A stretch of DNA of 64,000 bases from Dastarcus helophoroides (lineage: Eukaryota; Arthropoda; Insecta; Coleoptera; Bothrideridae), in contig CM053331.1 of NCBI GenBank assembly GCA_028583605.1, positions 4,098,508 through 4,162,507 on the forward strand, in the 5' to 3' direction. The notes under the pieces were generated by a model. That model had not been told where the DNA came from. It worked only from the letters and a program-made list of their open reading frames with translations, and did not search any database. Shown here one piece after another: positions 29,866 through 42,121 of this stretch (its first letter is position 1; every line of letters starts with the position of its first letter). The position numbers were made by a program, and so were the translations under genes.

Positions 29866-32410
29866 CAGCCTTCTTTCTTTCGTTTTCCTTTTCTCCTTCC
29901 TCGTTTTGCTCTTTTTCTTTCTCGCCTTCCTTCTTTCCTTGCTTATTTGTCTTTCCTCCTCGTCTTATATTCTTCCTTTCTCGACCTCCTTCCTTGCTCA
30001 AATTTCTTCTTACTTCCTTTTTCGCTTTTCCTTCTGGTCTTCCTTTTTTCTTTCTTCCTCGCTTTTCTACCTAGCCTCAATCTTCGCCTGTATCCTGCCT
30101 TCCTTCCTTCCTTCCTTCCTTTCTTCCTTCTTTCCGTCCTCGTGTTCTTTTCTTTCTTCCTTGTCTTATTTCCTTCCTTCCTAGTCTTCCTTTCTTCCCG
30201 GCTCGCCTTTCTTCCTTCTTGGCTCGTCTTTCTTTCCTCCTTCCTGGCTCGTCTTTCTTTCCTCCTTCCTTCCTTCCTTCCTTCCCTTCTCGGTTTCCTT
30301 TCTTGTCTGCTTTTATTTCTTACTTGTCCTTCTTCTTTTCTTGTATTTCTTACTTTCACGTCTTTCTTTCTTCTTTCTTCGTCTTCCTTCCTTTCACCCT
30401 TCCTCGTCTTCCTTCCTTTCACCCTTCCTCATTTTTCTTCCTTTCTCATCTTCCTTACTTTCTTGTTTTTCTTCCTTGCTTTTTTTTTTCTCGTCTTCCT
30501 TTCTTCCTCGTCTTCCTTTTTTCTTCCTTTCTCGTCTTTCTTCCTTCCGTCCTTCCTTCCTTGTCTTCCTTTTTCCCTTTCTCGTCTTTCCTCCTTCCTT
30601 CCTTGTCTTCCTTTTTCCCTTTCTCGTCTTTCTTCCTTCTTTCCTTGGCTTCCTTCTTTCTTTTCTTTTTTGCTTTCTTTTTTTTCATTTCCCCCTTATT
30701 TTCTTTATTTCTCGTCTTCTTTCCTTTTTCTTCTTTCTTTCCTCCTCACCTTTCTTCCTTCTTCGCATTCCTTTCTGGCGTTCCTTTCGCGCCTTCCTTT
30801 CTTCTTTCCTTTCTCGTCTTCACTCCTTGGCTTTCTTCCTTCCTCGTCTTCCATCCTTCCTTTCTCATCTTTCTTTCCTTCTTGCTCGTCTTCTTTCTTT
30901 CCTTCCTCGTCTGTCTTTCTCCCCTTCTCGTCTTTCTTCCTTCCTCCTTCTCCTTCCTTCCGCATCTCCCCTCCTGCCTTCCTCGTCTTTCTTCATTCCT
31001 TGCCTTCCTCCCCTCCTCGTCTTCCTTTCTTCCTCCTTCTCCTTTCTTCCGCGTTTCCCTTCCTGCCTTCATCGTCTTCCTTCATTTCTTGTCTTTTTTC
31101 TTCCTTTATTGTCTTCCGTCCTTTCTTCCTCGTCTTCTTTTCTTCTTTCCTTTCTTCCTATTTTGTCTTTCTTTCTCGTCTTCCTTTCTTCCTTTCAACT
31201 CTTCGTTTCTTTCTTGTCTTCCTTCCTTTCTCGTCTTTCTTCTTCCATTGTCTTTCTTCTTCCCTTCTCTCCTTCCTTGTCTTCCTTTCTTCCTTTCTCG
31301 TCTTTCTTTTTGCTTTCTTGTCTTAATTTCCTTCGTGTCTTCCTTCCCTTCTCGTCTTCCTTACTTTTTCGTCTTTCTGTTCCTCCTTCCTTTATTGTCT
31401 TCCTTCTTTCCTTGTCCTTCTTTCTTCCTTTATGGTCGTCTTCCTTTCTATTTTGTCTATCTCCTCTCCTCTTCTTTTCTTTTTTGTCTTCCTTCCTTTC
31501 TCGACTTCCTTCTTTCCTTGTCTTCCCTCCTTCCTTGTCTTCCTTCCTTCCTTGTATTCCTTCCTTCCTAGCCTTCCTTCCTTTCTTCGTCGTTTTTTTT
31601 CCTTCCTTTCTCGTCTTTCTTTTTGCTTCCTTGTCTTCTTTTCTTTCTTATCTTCCTTCCCTTCTCATCTTCCTTATTTTTTCGTCTTCCTGATCCTCCT
31701 TCCTTTGTTGTCTTCCTTCTTTCCTCGTCCTTCTTTCTTCCTTTATGGTCGTCTTCCTTTCTATTTTGTCTTTCTCCTCTCCTCTTCTTTTCTTTTTTGT
31801 CTTCCTTCCTTTCTCGACTTTCTTCTTTCCTTGTCTTCCCTCCTTCCTTGTCTTCCTTTCTTCCTTGTCTTCCTTCCTCCTCGCCTTCCTTCCTTTCTTC
31901 GTCGTTTTCCTTCCTTCCTTTCTCGAGTTTTCTTCCGATCTTCCTCGTCTTTCTTCCGACTTTCTTCGTCTTTCTTCTTTTCTTTTTTGTCTTCTTTCCT
32001 TTCTTGTCTTCTTTCCTTCCTCGTCTTTTTTCCTTCCTCGTTTTCCTCTCTTCCTTTCTCGTTTTCTTTCTTTTCTCGCCTTCCTTCCTTTCCCGTCTTC
32101 CGTCATTTCTTGTCTTCCTTCCTTTCTCGTCTTCCTACCTTCCTTTCTCTCCTTTATTTCTTCCTTTCTCGTGTTCCTTCCATCCTTTTTCGCCTTCCTT
32201 CCTTTATCGTCTTCCTTCGTTTCTCGTCTTCCTTCATTTCTCGTCTTCTTTCTTTTATCGTCTTCCTTTCTTTCTCGTCTTCCTTCCTTCCTTTCTTGCC
32301 TCCCCTTCTTCCTTTCTCGTCTAACTTCCTTCCCCGCAGTCCTTCCTTCTTGTCTCGTCTTTCTTATTTCCTTCCCTTCTCGTCCTCCTTCCTTTCTGTT
32401 CCGCCTTTTC
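29866..32410. repeat. 2.5-kb polypyrimidine tract, TCGTCTTCCTTCCTTTC-type units
   Basis: Almost pure C/T, with scattered G mostly in tcgtcttcc or ttgtcttcc. About 110 bases at 31431 recur at 31742, giving a ~311-313-bp internal duplication. Long overlapping open frames on both strands (up to 459 codons) are low-complexity Ser/Leu/Phe or Lys/Arg/Glu strings and are not genes. Confidence 0.9.
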
Positions 32411-34560
32411 AAAATTTGGGTTTTTTATTCGTCTTCTGGAAATTTTGTTATTTATTTTAAACATCGGCACATTTTGGTATGGATTTCGATTTATTCGAAA
32501 TAACTACTTAAAATCTTATGTTTTCCGATAAAGTGTTTTCGATAAATTTAGGCTCCACTCGATCCTCAAGCCTCCCACTCCACTTAAATGCGTCTATGGA
32601 GAAAGAGATTGAAATTTATATTACAGATTCTTATAAAAAACTGGAGATTTTTCAGAAAATCCTCAACCTTTTGAGGAAAAACTTTAAATTAAAAATATTG
32701 TGAAAATAATCAAAATTTTGAGGAATTAACTCAAAATTAAAAACACTTTTTTTTTTAGAGAAGTCAAAATTTCAAAGAAATTACAAAATTTTGATCGAAA
32801 TATTTGACAGAAGAGACGATTTTTGGAGAAAAACATCCAAATTTGAATAAAACGATTCAAAGAAAAATCGAAATATCTAGAAAAAGTCGAAATTATTAGA
32901 TATAATTTTTTGAAGAAATGTTGAAATTTTGGGAAAGAGTGAAATTTATTTTAGGAATTTCCATGAACACAATCGAGATTTTAGAAAAAAATGAACATTT
33001 TGAGAAAAAATTGAAAGTTAAGAATGCCCTTTAGAGAAAAATCGAAATTTCGAAGAAATTGCGAATTACGTAATTTTGAAGAAATTACGAAATTTTGACA
33101 AAAATATTTTACATCATTTTTTTTTACATCAATTTTACAGAAAAGACAATTTTGTAGAAAAATCCAAATTTGTACAAAGAGATTTAAAGAGAAATTTAAA
33201 TTTCTAAAAAAAACCGACATTTCTAAAAACAATTATTTTGAAAATAAATTGAAATTTCAAGAAGTTGAAATTTAGATTAGAGATTTTCTGTAAAAAGTTG
33301 GGGTTTTGAGAAAATAATCAAAATATTCAGAAAAAACTCAAAATTAAAAATATTTTTTAGAGAAAAATCGAAATTTCAAAGAAATAAGGAAATGTTGACA
33401 ATAATATTTACAGAAAACACGATTTTTGGAGAAAGACTTCCAAATTTGTACAAAAGAATTTAAAGAAAAATCGAAATTTTAAGTGAAAAATCGAAATTTT
33501 AAAAATTGAAATACAGAACTTGTTCCTTGAAACTAAAAAAGATTAAAAAACACAACAAACGTTGGTCTAACGCATTTTGACAGCCAAGCTGTCATCTTTA
33601 GAGTGAAGTTTCAAGTAAAAAATCGACATTTCTAGAAAAAGCCGAAATTTCTAGAAACAATTTTTTGAAGAAAAGTTGAAATTTCAAGAAACTGAAATTT
33701 AAAATAGACATTTTTATAACAAAAGTCGAGATTTTATAAAAATAGTCAAAATATTGAGAAAAAACTCAAATATTAAAAATATTTTTTAGCAAAAATTCGA
33801 AATATCAAAGAAACTTTGACAAGAATAGAAAAAGTCAAATTTTCAAAAAAAAACTTCGAAATTTTGATGTAAATGATTAGAGAAATGTCAAATTTTTAAG
33901 ACAAAATTTCAAACTTGGATAAAAAATTACCAAAAAACTAGAAATATCAAATAAGCCTGAATAACTCTGAAGTTTCTATAACAAATTTTTTTGACAAAAG
34001 ATAGAAGAGAAAAAGATCGAAATTTTGTGGAATTTAATGTAATTTCATTTTTTGTTGACTTCGTATTTAATTTCAGAACTTTTTTGTCAACAGTTTGGGG
34101 TTTCTTTTTTAAATAGTTGCTCTTTCTTGAAATTTCGACTTTTGTTTTCAAATTTCGAGATTGAACTGGAAATTTTTGTAAATTTTGAGTTTATTTTTGA
34201 AATTTCGACTGTCTTGAGAATTGCTGGCAAAATCTTAAACTTATTTTTAGTTTAAAATCAAAATGGTGGGCCCTCAAAATTTTAACTTAAATCGCATCGA
34301 AAGAAGTTCTAATTTCGAAAAAAATATGAAACTTATAAAAATATTACGAATTGTCGAGTTTAAAAATGCCATGTTTTTAAATTTTGATAAATTTAATTTT
34401 AAATTTTAATTTTACTTTTAGAAATTCATAATTTTTTTAAAAATCAAAATTTTGAAATTAAAGACGCAATTTTTGAGAATTTTTTTTTATTAGGTTTTTT
34501 AAAAGTTTTTACTGCTGTCACTGGAAATTTAGACAAAAATTTTAAAAAGAGTCAATAGTT
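32411..34560. repeat. TTTCGA-motif array, mainly A-rich orientation
   Basis: Degenerate gaaaaatcgaaatttc-type units, changing to the T-rich orientation after about 34.0 kb. Contains half a family A copy at 33501-33605. No gene. Confidence 0.75.
33501..33605. mobile_element. Foldback family A, copy 4 (one arm)
   Basis: A single left arm: attgaaatacagaacttgtt, gattaaaaaacacaacaaac, then cattttgacagccaagctgt and catctttagag. No matching right arm follows. Confidence 0.7.
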
Positions 34561-34960
34561 ATGGTTTTAAATTCGTTTTTTTCTTGGGTTGTATTCTCAA
34601 AAGCAAAAAGAGAATTATAAGTTGCTTTTGAATAATTAGTGCAACTGATGTTAAAAGCTAATATAATGAAGCTCTTAAGAGACATAGAACAAGTGTGCGC
34701 ATAAATTTAATGCCACTTTAATTAATTTTATACGTAAGCGCCCAAAATAAAAGAAAATTCAAGAAGGCATCGACTGCAACAGCTCATAAAACTGGAAATT
34801 AAGCATCAAAAGAATATCAACCGGAGAAATATAAATAAAGTTATTTAAATAAACTTAAACGCGATATATAAAGGGGACAAGATATCAACATACATTTAAT
34901 ATTTTATTTTGTAAGATGAGACCCAAATAAAAAGAAGAAAAAAAACGCCACTTATTTCAA
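34561..34960. other. Intergenic, nothing recognised
   Basis: AT-rich sequence without the array motif and without an ORF. It leads into the GC-richer putative promoter region. Confidence 0.4.
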
Positions 34961-35459
34961 GGATCAACTCCACCCATCCTCGACCGACGACCGAATAGGG
35001 GATCCCATCGCCGCCCTCGTCCTTTCAGCCGGCCAATAACCGTCCGACGTCGTCCGCCATCTTGCTGAAAGAACAGGATCACGACCGCAGCGCCGATACG
35101 GCCGGGACCGCAACTAACACCACAGCCTTCACATGTTCTTCGTGGGTACACACATCTCGTTCTCTCTCCGGGAAAATAAACGCGATAAATCGATAATCGG
35201 GTCGATTGAATTCACTCACTTTGTATGTCACGTGTATTTGTGATCTAGTCGTTTGGTGAACTGATTTTTTTTTGTTTGTGGACTCTGTTGTTGTGGAATT
35301 GATGAATTGTGGGGTGAGCGACGAATGTTATGGACAGTGAGGAACGTTTGGTAACTGATTAGAGGTGTTTATGTTTTGAACTGTTCGATTTTTGAGTTGT
35401 GAAAGTGTCGTACCAAAGCGGCTTCGGGGTTTTTGGGGAAGGGCGAGATAAACCACCTG
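34961..35459 (+). promoter_or_regulatory. Putative promoter and non-coding first exon of an unknown gene
   Basis: 34961-35170 is far more GC- and CpG-rich than anything around it (ccgacgaccg, cgtccgacgtcgtccgcc). Mixed sequence follows up to a perfect donor, cacctg|gtaagtga, at 35459/35460. The layout fits a promoter followed by a 5' UTR exon on the + strand. Only short open frames exist, so any coding exons would lie beyond a very long intron. A retroelement 5' end is an alternative. Confidence 0.35.
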
Positions 35460-35739
35460 GTAAGTGATTTATTTTTTTTTGTCGTATTTTTTTATGTTGA
35501 CAAATTACATCTGGGGCAATTTAATTTTATCCAAATGTTATCATCTGAATATCAAACGAGATTGCAGGCTGAAGAAGATTTTGATTGAAAAAATTCCTCT
35601 TCCCGCTTGTCACATTTTTTATTTTTCTGTCGAACGTATTTAGGGGGGTATTTAAGGGGAAATTCAAGTAATGCTTTACTAACAAGTTTTAACTGGATAA
35701 ATGCCTTCGTTATCATGGATACATTTTGATTGAGTTTTT

Positions 35740-36400
35740 CGTCGCCTATGTGTTCTCTATTTTTCTCGAAATCTCTTTGTCTTCTCTTCTTCAAATCTCG
35801 GTGTATTTGGTTCTCCAAATCGCCATTTGGTTGTCCAAATCGCCATTTGGTTGTTCAAATCTCTATTTCGTTCTCCAAATTTCTTTTTGGTTCTTCAAAT
35901 ATGCGGTTCTCCAAATCTCTGTTTGGTTCTCCAAATCTTTATTTTGTTCTCTAAACCTCTATTTGGTTCTCCAAATCTCTATTTCGTTCTCCAAATCTTT
36001 ACTTCGTTCTCCAAATCTCCATTTCGACTCCAAATCTCTGTTTGGTTCTTCAAATCTTTATTTCGTTCTCTAAACCTCTATTTGGTTCTTCAAATCTCTA
36101 TTTCGTTCTCCAAATTTCTTTTTGGTTCGTCAAATATGCGGTTCTCCAAATCTCTGTTTGGTTCTCCAAATCTTTATTTTGTTCTCTAAACCTCTATTTG
36201 ATTCTTCAAATCTCTATTTCGTTCTCCAAATTTCTTTTTGGTTCTTCAAATATGCGGTTCTCCAAATCTCTGTTTGGTTCTCCAAATCTCTATTTCGTTC
36301 TCCAAATCTCTACTTCGTTCTCCGAAGCTCTATTTCGTTCTCCAAATCTCTATTTCGTTCTCCAAATCTATTTCGTTCTCGAAATCTCAATTTGGTTCTC
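35740..36400 (+). repeat. 20-bp minisatellite (TTCTCCAAATCTCTATTTCG)
   Basis: About 30 tandem units of 20 bases, e.g. gttctccaaatctctatttc, with tttgg/tttcg variants. A higher-order block (containing tcaaatatgcggttctccaa) appears three times, near 35895, 36130 and 36245. The open frames here are repeat translations. Confidence 0.9.
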
Positions 36401-38632
36401 TAAATATCTTTGTCTTCTCTTCTCAACATCTCCTTGTCTTCTCTTCCCCAGATCTCTTTGCCTAAGCTGCTCTAAATCCCTTTGCTATCTCCAAATCCTT
36501 TTCTTCAGATGCCTTCTCTTCAAAATTCCTTACGAACTCTTTGTTTTCCCACAAATCTTTTTGACTTCTCTTTTCTCTTCCCCAAATTGATTTGTTTTTT
36601 CTTCTGTAAAATTCTTACTTTCTCTTCGCCAAGTCTTTTGGTCTTTCCTTCCCGAATCCATTTGCCTTTGCTGCTTCAAATTCTTTTGCTTTCTCCAAAT
36701 TTCTTGCCTTCTCTTCTTCAAAATTCCTTGCTCACTTTGTCCTTCTATAAATCTTTTTGATTTCTCTTTCCCAAATTGATTTGCTTTTCCTTCGTTAAAC
36801 TTCTTGCTTTCTTCAAATCTCCTTGTATTTTCCAAATCTCCTTGTCTTTTCCAAATCTCCTTGCCTTCTCTTCCCCAAATCCATTTGCCTTCGTTGCTCG
36901 AAATTGCTTTCTCCAAATCCGTTGTCTTCTTTTCGTCAAAATTCTTTGCGCTCTTTTCGTCTTCCTACAAATCTCTTTGGCTTCTCTTCCCCAAATTGAT
37001 TTGCTTTTCCTTCGTTAAATTTCTAGTCGTTACTTTTTCAAATCTCTGCTCTCTCCTTCCAAATGTGTTTGTTTTCTCTTGTTTAAATCTCTTTGTCTTC
37101 TCTTTTCCAAATTCATTTGCCTTCGCTGCTCTAAATCCCATTGCTTTCTCCAAATCTCGTTGTCTTCTATTTTCTCTTTTCTTCTTCAAAATTTTTTGAG
37201 CACTCTTTGTCTTCTTAAAAATCTCTTTGGTTCTTTGGTTTCTCTTTCCCAAATTGATTGATTTTCTTTCTTTTAACTTCGTGTCTTCGCTTCTCCAAAA
37301 TTTTTGCTTTCTCATTCCAAATGTCTTTATTTCCTCTTGTTCAAATTTCGTCTTGCTACAAATGCCTTTGGCTTCTCTTGCCTTGATTTGATTTTCCTTC
37401 TTTTAACTTCTTGTATTCGCTTCTTCAAATCTCTTTGCTCTCTCATTCCAAATGCCTTCGTTCTCTTTTGTTTAAATCTCCTTGTCTTCTCTTGTCCAAA
37501 TCTCTTTGTCTTCTCTTCCCCAAATCCATTTGCTTTCGCTGCTCTAAATTTCTTTGCTATTTGCAAAACTCTTGCCTGCTTTTCTTCAAAATTCCTTGCA
37601 CACTTTTCGTCTTGCTACAAATGTCTTTCGCTTCTCTTGTCGAAATTGATTTGATTTTCCTTCTTTTAACTTCTTGTATTCGCTTCTTCAAATTTCTTTA
37701 CTCTCTCATTCCAAATTTGTTTTTTCTTGTCCAAATCTCTTTGTCTTCTCTTTTCCAAATTCATTTGGCTTCGCTGCTCTAAATCCCTTTGCTTTCTCCA
37801 AATCTCTTTGTCTTCTCTTTTCTCTTTTCTTCTTCAAAATTTTTTGAGCACTCTTTGTTTTCTTAAAAATCTCTTTGGTTCTTTGGTTTCTCTTTCCCAA
37901 ATTGATTGATTTTCTTTTTTTTAACTTCTTGTCTTCGCTTCTCCAAAATTTTTGCTTTCTCATTCCAAATGTCTTTATTTTCTCTTGTTCAAATTTCGTC
38001 TTGCTACAAATGCCTTTGGCTTCTCTTGCCCAAATTGATTTGATTTTCCTTCTTTTAACTTCTTGTATTTGCTTCTCCAATTTTTTTTCTCTCATTCCAA
38101 ATGCCTTCGTTTTCTTTTGTTTAAATCTCCTTGTCTTCTCTTGTCCAAATCTCCTTGTCGTCTCTTCCCCAAATCCATTTGCTTTCGCTGCTCTAAATTT
38201 CTTTGCTTTTTGCAAAACTCTTGCCTGCTCTTCTTCAAAATTCCTTGACTACTTTTCGTCTTGCTACAAATGTCTTTGGCTTCTCTTCCGCAAATTGATT
38301 TGATTATCCTTCTTTTAACTTCTTGTATTCGCTTCTCCAAATTTCTTTTTTCTCTCATTCCAAATGCCTTCATTTTCTTTTTTTAAATCTCCTTGTTTTC
38401 TCTTGTCCAAATCTCTTTGTCTTCTCTTTCCCAAATTTATTTGCCTTCGCTGCACTAAATCCCTTTGCTTTCTCCAAATCCCTTGCCTTTTCTTCTTCAA
38501 AATTCTTTGAGCATTCTTCGTCTTTTTACAAATCTCTTTTATTTCTCTTCCCCAAGTTGATTTGATTTCCCTTCTTTTAACTTCTTGTCTTCTCTTCCCC
38601 AAATCCATTTACCTTCGCTGCTCTAAATTTCT

Positions 38633-39240
38633 TTGCTTTTTGCAAAACTCTTGCCTGCTCTTCTTCAAAATTCCTTGACTACTTCTTGTATTCGCTTCTC
38701 TAAATCTCTTTGCTCTCTCATTCCAAATGCCTTCGTTTTCTTTTGTTTAAATCTCCTTGTCTTCTCTTGTCCAAATCTCCTTGTCTTCTTTTCCCCAGAT
38801 CCATTTGTCATCGCTGCTCTAAATTCCTTTGCTTTCTGCAAATCTCTTGCCTTTTCTTCTTCAAGATTCTTTGAGCATTCTTCGTCTTTTTACAAATCTC
38901 TTTGATTTCTCTTCCCCAAGTTGATTTGATTTCCCTTCTTTTAACTTCTTGTCTTCTCTTCCCCAAATCCATTTACCTTCGCTGCTCTAAATTTCTTTGC
39001 TTTTTGCAAAACTCTTGCCTGCTCTTCTTCAAAATTCATTGACTACTTCTTGTATTCGCTTCTCTAAATCTCTTTGCTCTCTCATTCCAAATGCCTTCGT
39101 TTTCTTTTGTTTAAATCTCCTTGTCTTCTCTTGTCCAAATCTCCTTGTCTTCTTTTCCCCAGATCCATTTGTCATCGCTGCTCTAAATTCCTTTGCTTTC
39201 TGCAAATCTCTTGCCTTTTCTTCTTGAAAATTCTTTGAGC
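38633..39240 (+). repeat. Recent 364-bp tandem duplication
   Basis: The block beginning tttgctttttgcaaaactct at 38633 is repeated from 38997, with only occasional differences over at least 240 bases. This is much more similar than neighbouring units, pointing to a recent duplication. Confidence 0.85.
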
Positions 39241-41985
39241 ATTCTTCGTCTTTTTACAAATCTCTTTGATTTCTCTTCCCCAAGTTGATTTGGTTTCCCT
39301 TCTTTTAACTCCTTGTCTTCTCTTCCCCAAATCCATTTACCTTCGCTGCTCTAAATTTCTTTGCTTTTTGCAAATCTCTTGCCTGCTCTTCTTCAAAATT
39401 CCTTGACTACTTTTCGTCTTGCTATAAATGTCTTGGGTTCTCTCCCCCAAATTGATTTGATTATCCTTCTATAACTTCTTGCATTCGCTTCTCCAAATCT
39501 CTTTTCTCTCTTATTCCAAATGCCTTCGTTTTCTTTTGTTCAAATCTCCTTGTCTTCTCTTGTCCAAATCTCCTTGTCTTCTCTTCCCCAAATCCATTTG
39601 TCATCGCTGCTCTAAATTCCTTTGCTTTCTGCAAATCTCTTGCCTTTTCTTCTTGAAAATTCTTTGAGCATTTTTCGTCTTTTTACAAATCTCTTTGATT
39701 TCTCTTCCCCAAGTTGATTTGATTTTCCCTTCTTTTAACTTCTTGTCTTCTCTTCCCCAAATCCATTTACCTTCGCTGCTCTAAATTTCTTTGCTTTTTG
39801 CAAAACTCCTGTCTGCTCTTCTTCAGAATTCCTTGACTACTTTTCGTCTTGCTACAAATGTCTTTGGCTTCTCTTCCCCAAATTGATTTGATTATCCTTC
39901 TATTAACTTCTTGCATTCGCTTCTCCGAATCTCTTTGCTCTCTCATTCCAAATTTGTTTTCTCTTGTCCAAATCTTCTTGTCTTTTCTTCCTCAAATCCA
40001 TTTGTCATTGTTGCTCTAAATTCCTTTGATTTCTGCAAATCTCTTGCCTTTTCTTCTTTAAAATTCCTTGAGCACTCTTTGTCTTCTTATAAATCTCTTT
40101 GGTTTTTTTCCCCAAATAGATTTGATTTTCCTTCTTTTAACTTCTTCCCTTTGCTTCTCCAAATCTTTTAACTCTCCTCTCTTAAATCCAAATGTCTTTG
40201 CTGTCTAATTAAATATCTTTGCTTTCTTATATCCAAATGTCTTTGCCTCCTTATTTTCAAATCTCTTTCTCTTCGATTCTTAAAATCTTTTGCCTTCTTC
40301 TCTCTAAATTTTAGCGTCATCTCTTCAAATTTATTTATTTTTGTTTTCCATCCCCCTCTCGAAATCTCTTCACCCTTCACCTCCCTTTTTTTAAACTTCT
40401 TGTCATTCAGTCCCCAATATTTTTGCCTCCTCTTTTTCAAATCTCTTCCAAACATTTTCTTCGATTTAAAAGCTTTAAAGCGATGGATTTTTTTACCATT
40501 TGCTTTTCAACCCGATCATCTGTATTAATTCTTCAAGTGAATTATCCAACCCAAAATTTTTTCTGGACCAATAAAGCTCTTGTGCAAATCTTATTGCGTT
40601 TTGTCTTCAATTTTTTTTACTTTCCCATCTCAAAATCTCTCGTCTTTTCTTCTCCACATCTCTGCGTCGTCTCTTCAAAATTCTTTTAATTGATGCTCAA
40701 AAACGTTTATCTTCACTTCTTTCGAACCTTTTGCCTTTTCTTCTCCAATTTTCTTTCCTTCCCTTTGTTTCCTACCAATCTCTTTGACTTCTCTTCCCCA
40801 AATTAAATTACCTTTCCTACTTTAAATTTCTTGCCTTCGCTTTTCCGTACAGTTTAGCTCTCTCAGAACCAAATGTCTTTGCCTTCTTTTCAAATCTCTT
40901 TCACATCTATTCTCAACGTTTCTTTGTCTTTGATTCTTAAAATCCTTTGCCTCATTCTCTTCAAAAGTGTGCGTCATTTCTTCAAATTTATTTATTTTTG
41001 CTTCTCCAGTCTTTTTTCGAAATCTCTTTGCTGCCTCTTTTCCAAACCTTTTACGGTCCCTTCCCCAATTTTTTGCCTTCTCTTCCTTAAATCTTTTCCA
41101 AAAATGTTCTTCTATTTAAGTCTAAATTATTTTCCCATCTTTTGTTTTTCAACCTAATCATGTCGATTAATTTTCCAGATGAGTAAGTCTAGTTCAAAAT
41201 TATTACTGGACCGATGAAGCACTTCTCTAAATTTCTTTGCTCTTGCCTTATCTTTTTGCGTTCTGTCTTCAAATTTTTGTATTTGCCTTTCTCGAAACCT
41301 TTTGTCTTCTCTTCTCCAAATTTGTGTGTTTTCTTTTTAACATTTTTTTGCTACTCGAAACCGTTTATCTTCACTTCACCAAATCTTTATGTCGTCTTTT
41401 TTCCCAACTTTTTGTCTTTTTTTCTCGAATTTTTTTCTTTTCTCCAAAGTTTCTTGTCTTCTCTTTCCCAAATCCATTCGTCTTCGCTGCTCCAAATCTC
41501 TTTGTCTTCTCTTCTTTAAAATTCCTTGCGCACTCTTTGTCTTTGTACATTCTTTTAGTTTTTCTTAGTCAAATTGATTTGCTTTTCTTAAAATTTCTTG
41601 CCTTTGCTTCTTCAAATCCCTTAGCTCCCTCTCATATCCAAATGTCTTTGCTCTTTCATTAAAAGTCTTTACTATCTTATATCCGCGTTTTCCTTTTCAA
41701 ATCTCTTTGATTTCTATTCTCTAAATCACTTTGTCTTTGATTCTTAAAATCCTTTGCCTTCTTCTCTCCAAATCTCAGCGCCATCTCTTCAAATTTATTT
41801 ATTTTTCATTGTTTTCTCTGCCCTCTCTTTTTCAATCTTTTTCCTGTTCCTTCTCTAAGTTTTTTGCTTTCTCTTCCCTAAATCTCTTTTAAAAGTTTTA
41901 TTTAATTCAGGCGCAAATAAACTTTCTCATCTTTTAGATATACTCTGTATCGTCTTTGCGAAGTTTCCTTAATTCCACTCCTGTT

Positions 41986-42121
41986 GATTGGCATTTTCTT
42001 CGTCAGTTGCTTCTTATAGATGTCTAAATTTTTAGTTACCTCTTACCATTCCTTAACAAAAAAAAAGGTAACTGAAAATTTAGGTGTCTGCAAGAAGCAA
42101 TTGGCGAAGAAAATGCCAATC
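41986..42121. mobile_element. Hairpin MITE-like element, family B
   Basis: Arms of about 55 bases: gattggcattttcttcgtca...ttagttacct on the left and ggtaactgaaaatttagg...gaagaaaatgccaatc on the right, with a 20-30-base loop. It interrupts the minisatellite domain. Related fragments are at 11997-12060 and 45650-45697. Confidence 0.75.

Noticed and set aside
29906..32503. Overlapping open frames of 230-459 codons on both strands
   Set aside because: They lie in a C/T-only tract where stop codons cannot easily occur. The translations are Ser/Leu/Phe or Lys/Arg/Glu strings with no domain.
34957..35151. 64-codon minus-strand frame in the GC-rich segment
   Set aside because: Short, Gly/Arg-rich, no homologue known to me; more likely an accident of high GC content in promoter-like DNA.
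35740..36400. CRISPR-like array of 20-base units
   Set aside because: Units are contiguous without unique spacers, in a eukaryotic genome; this is a minisatellite.
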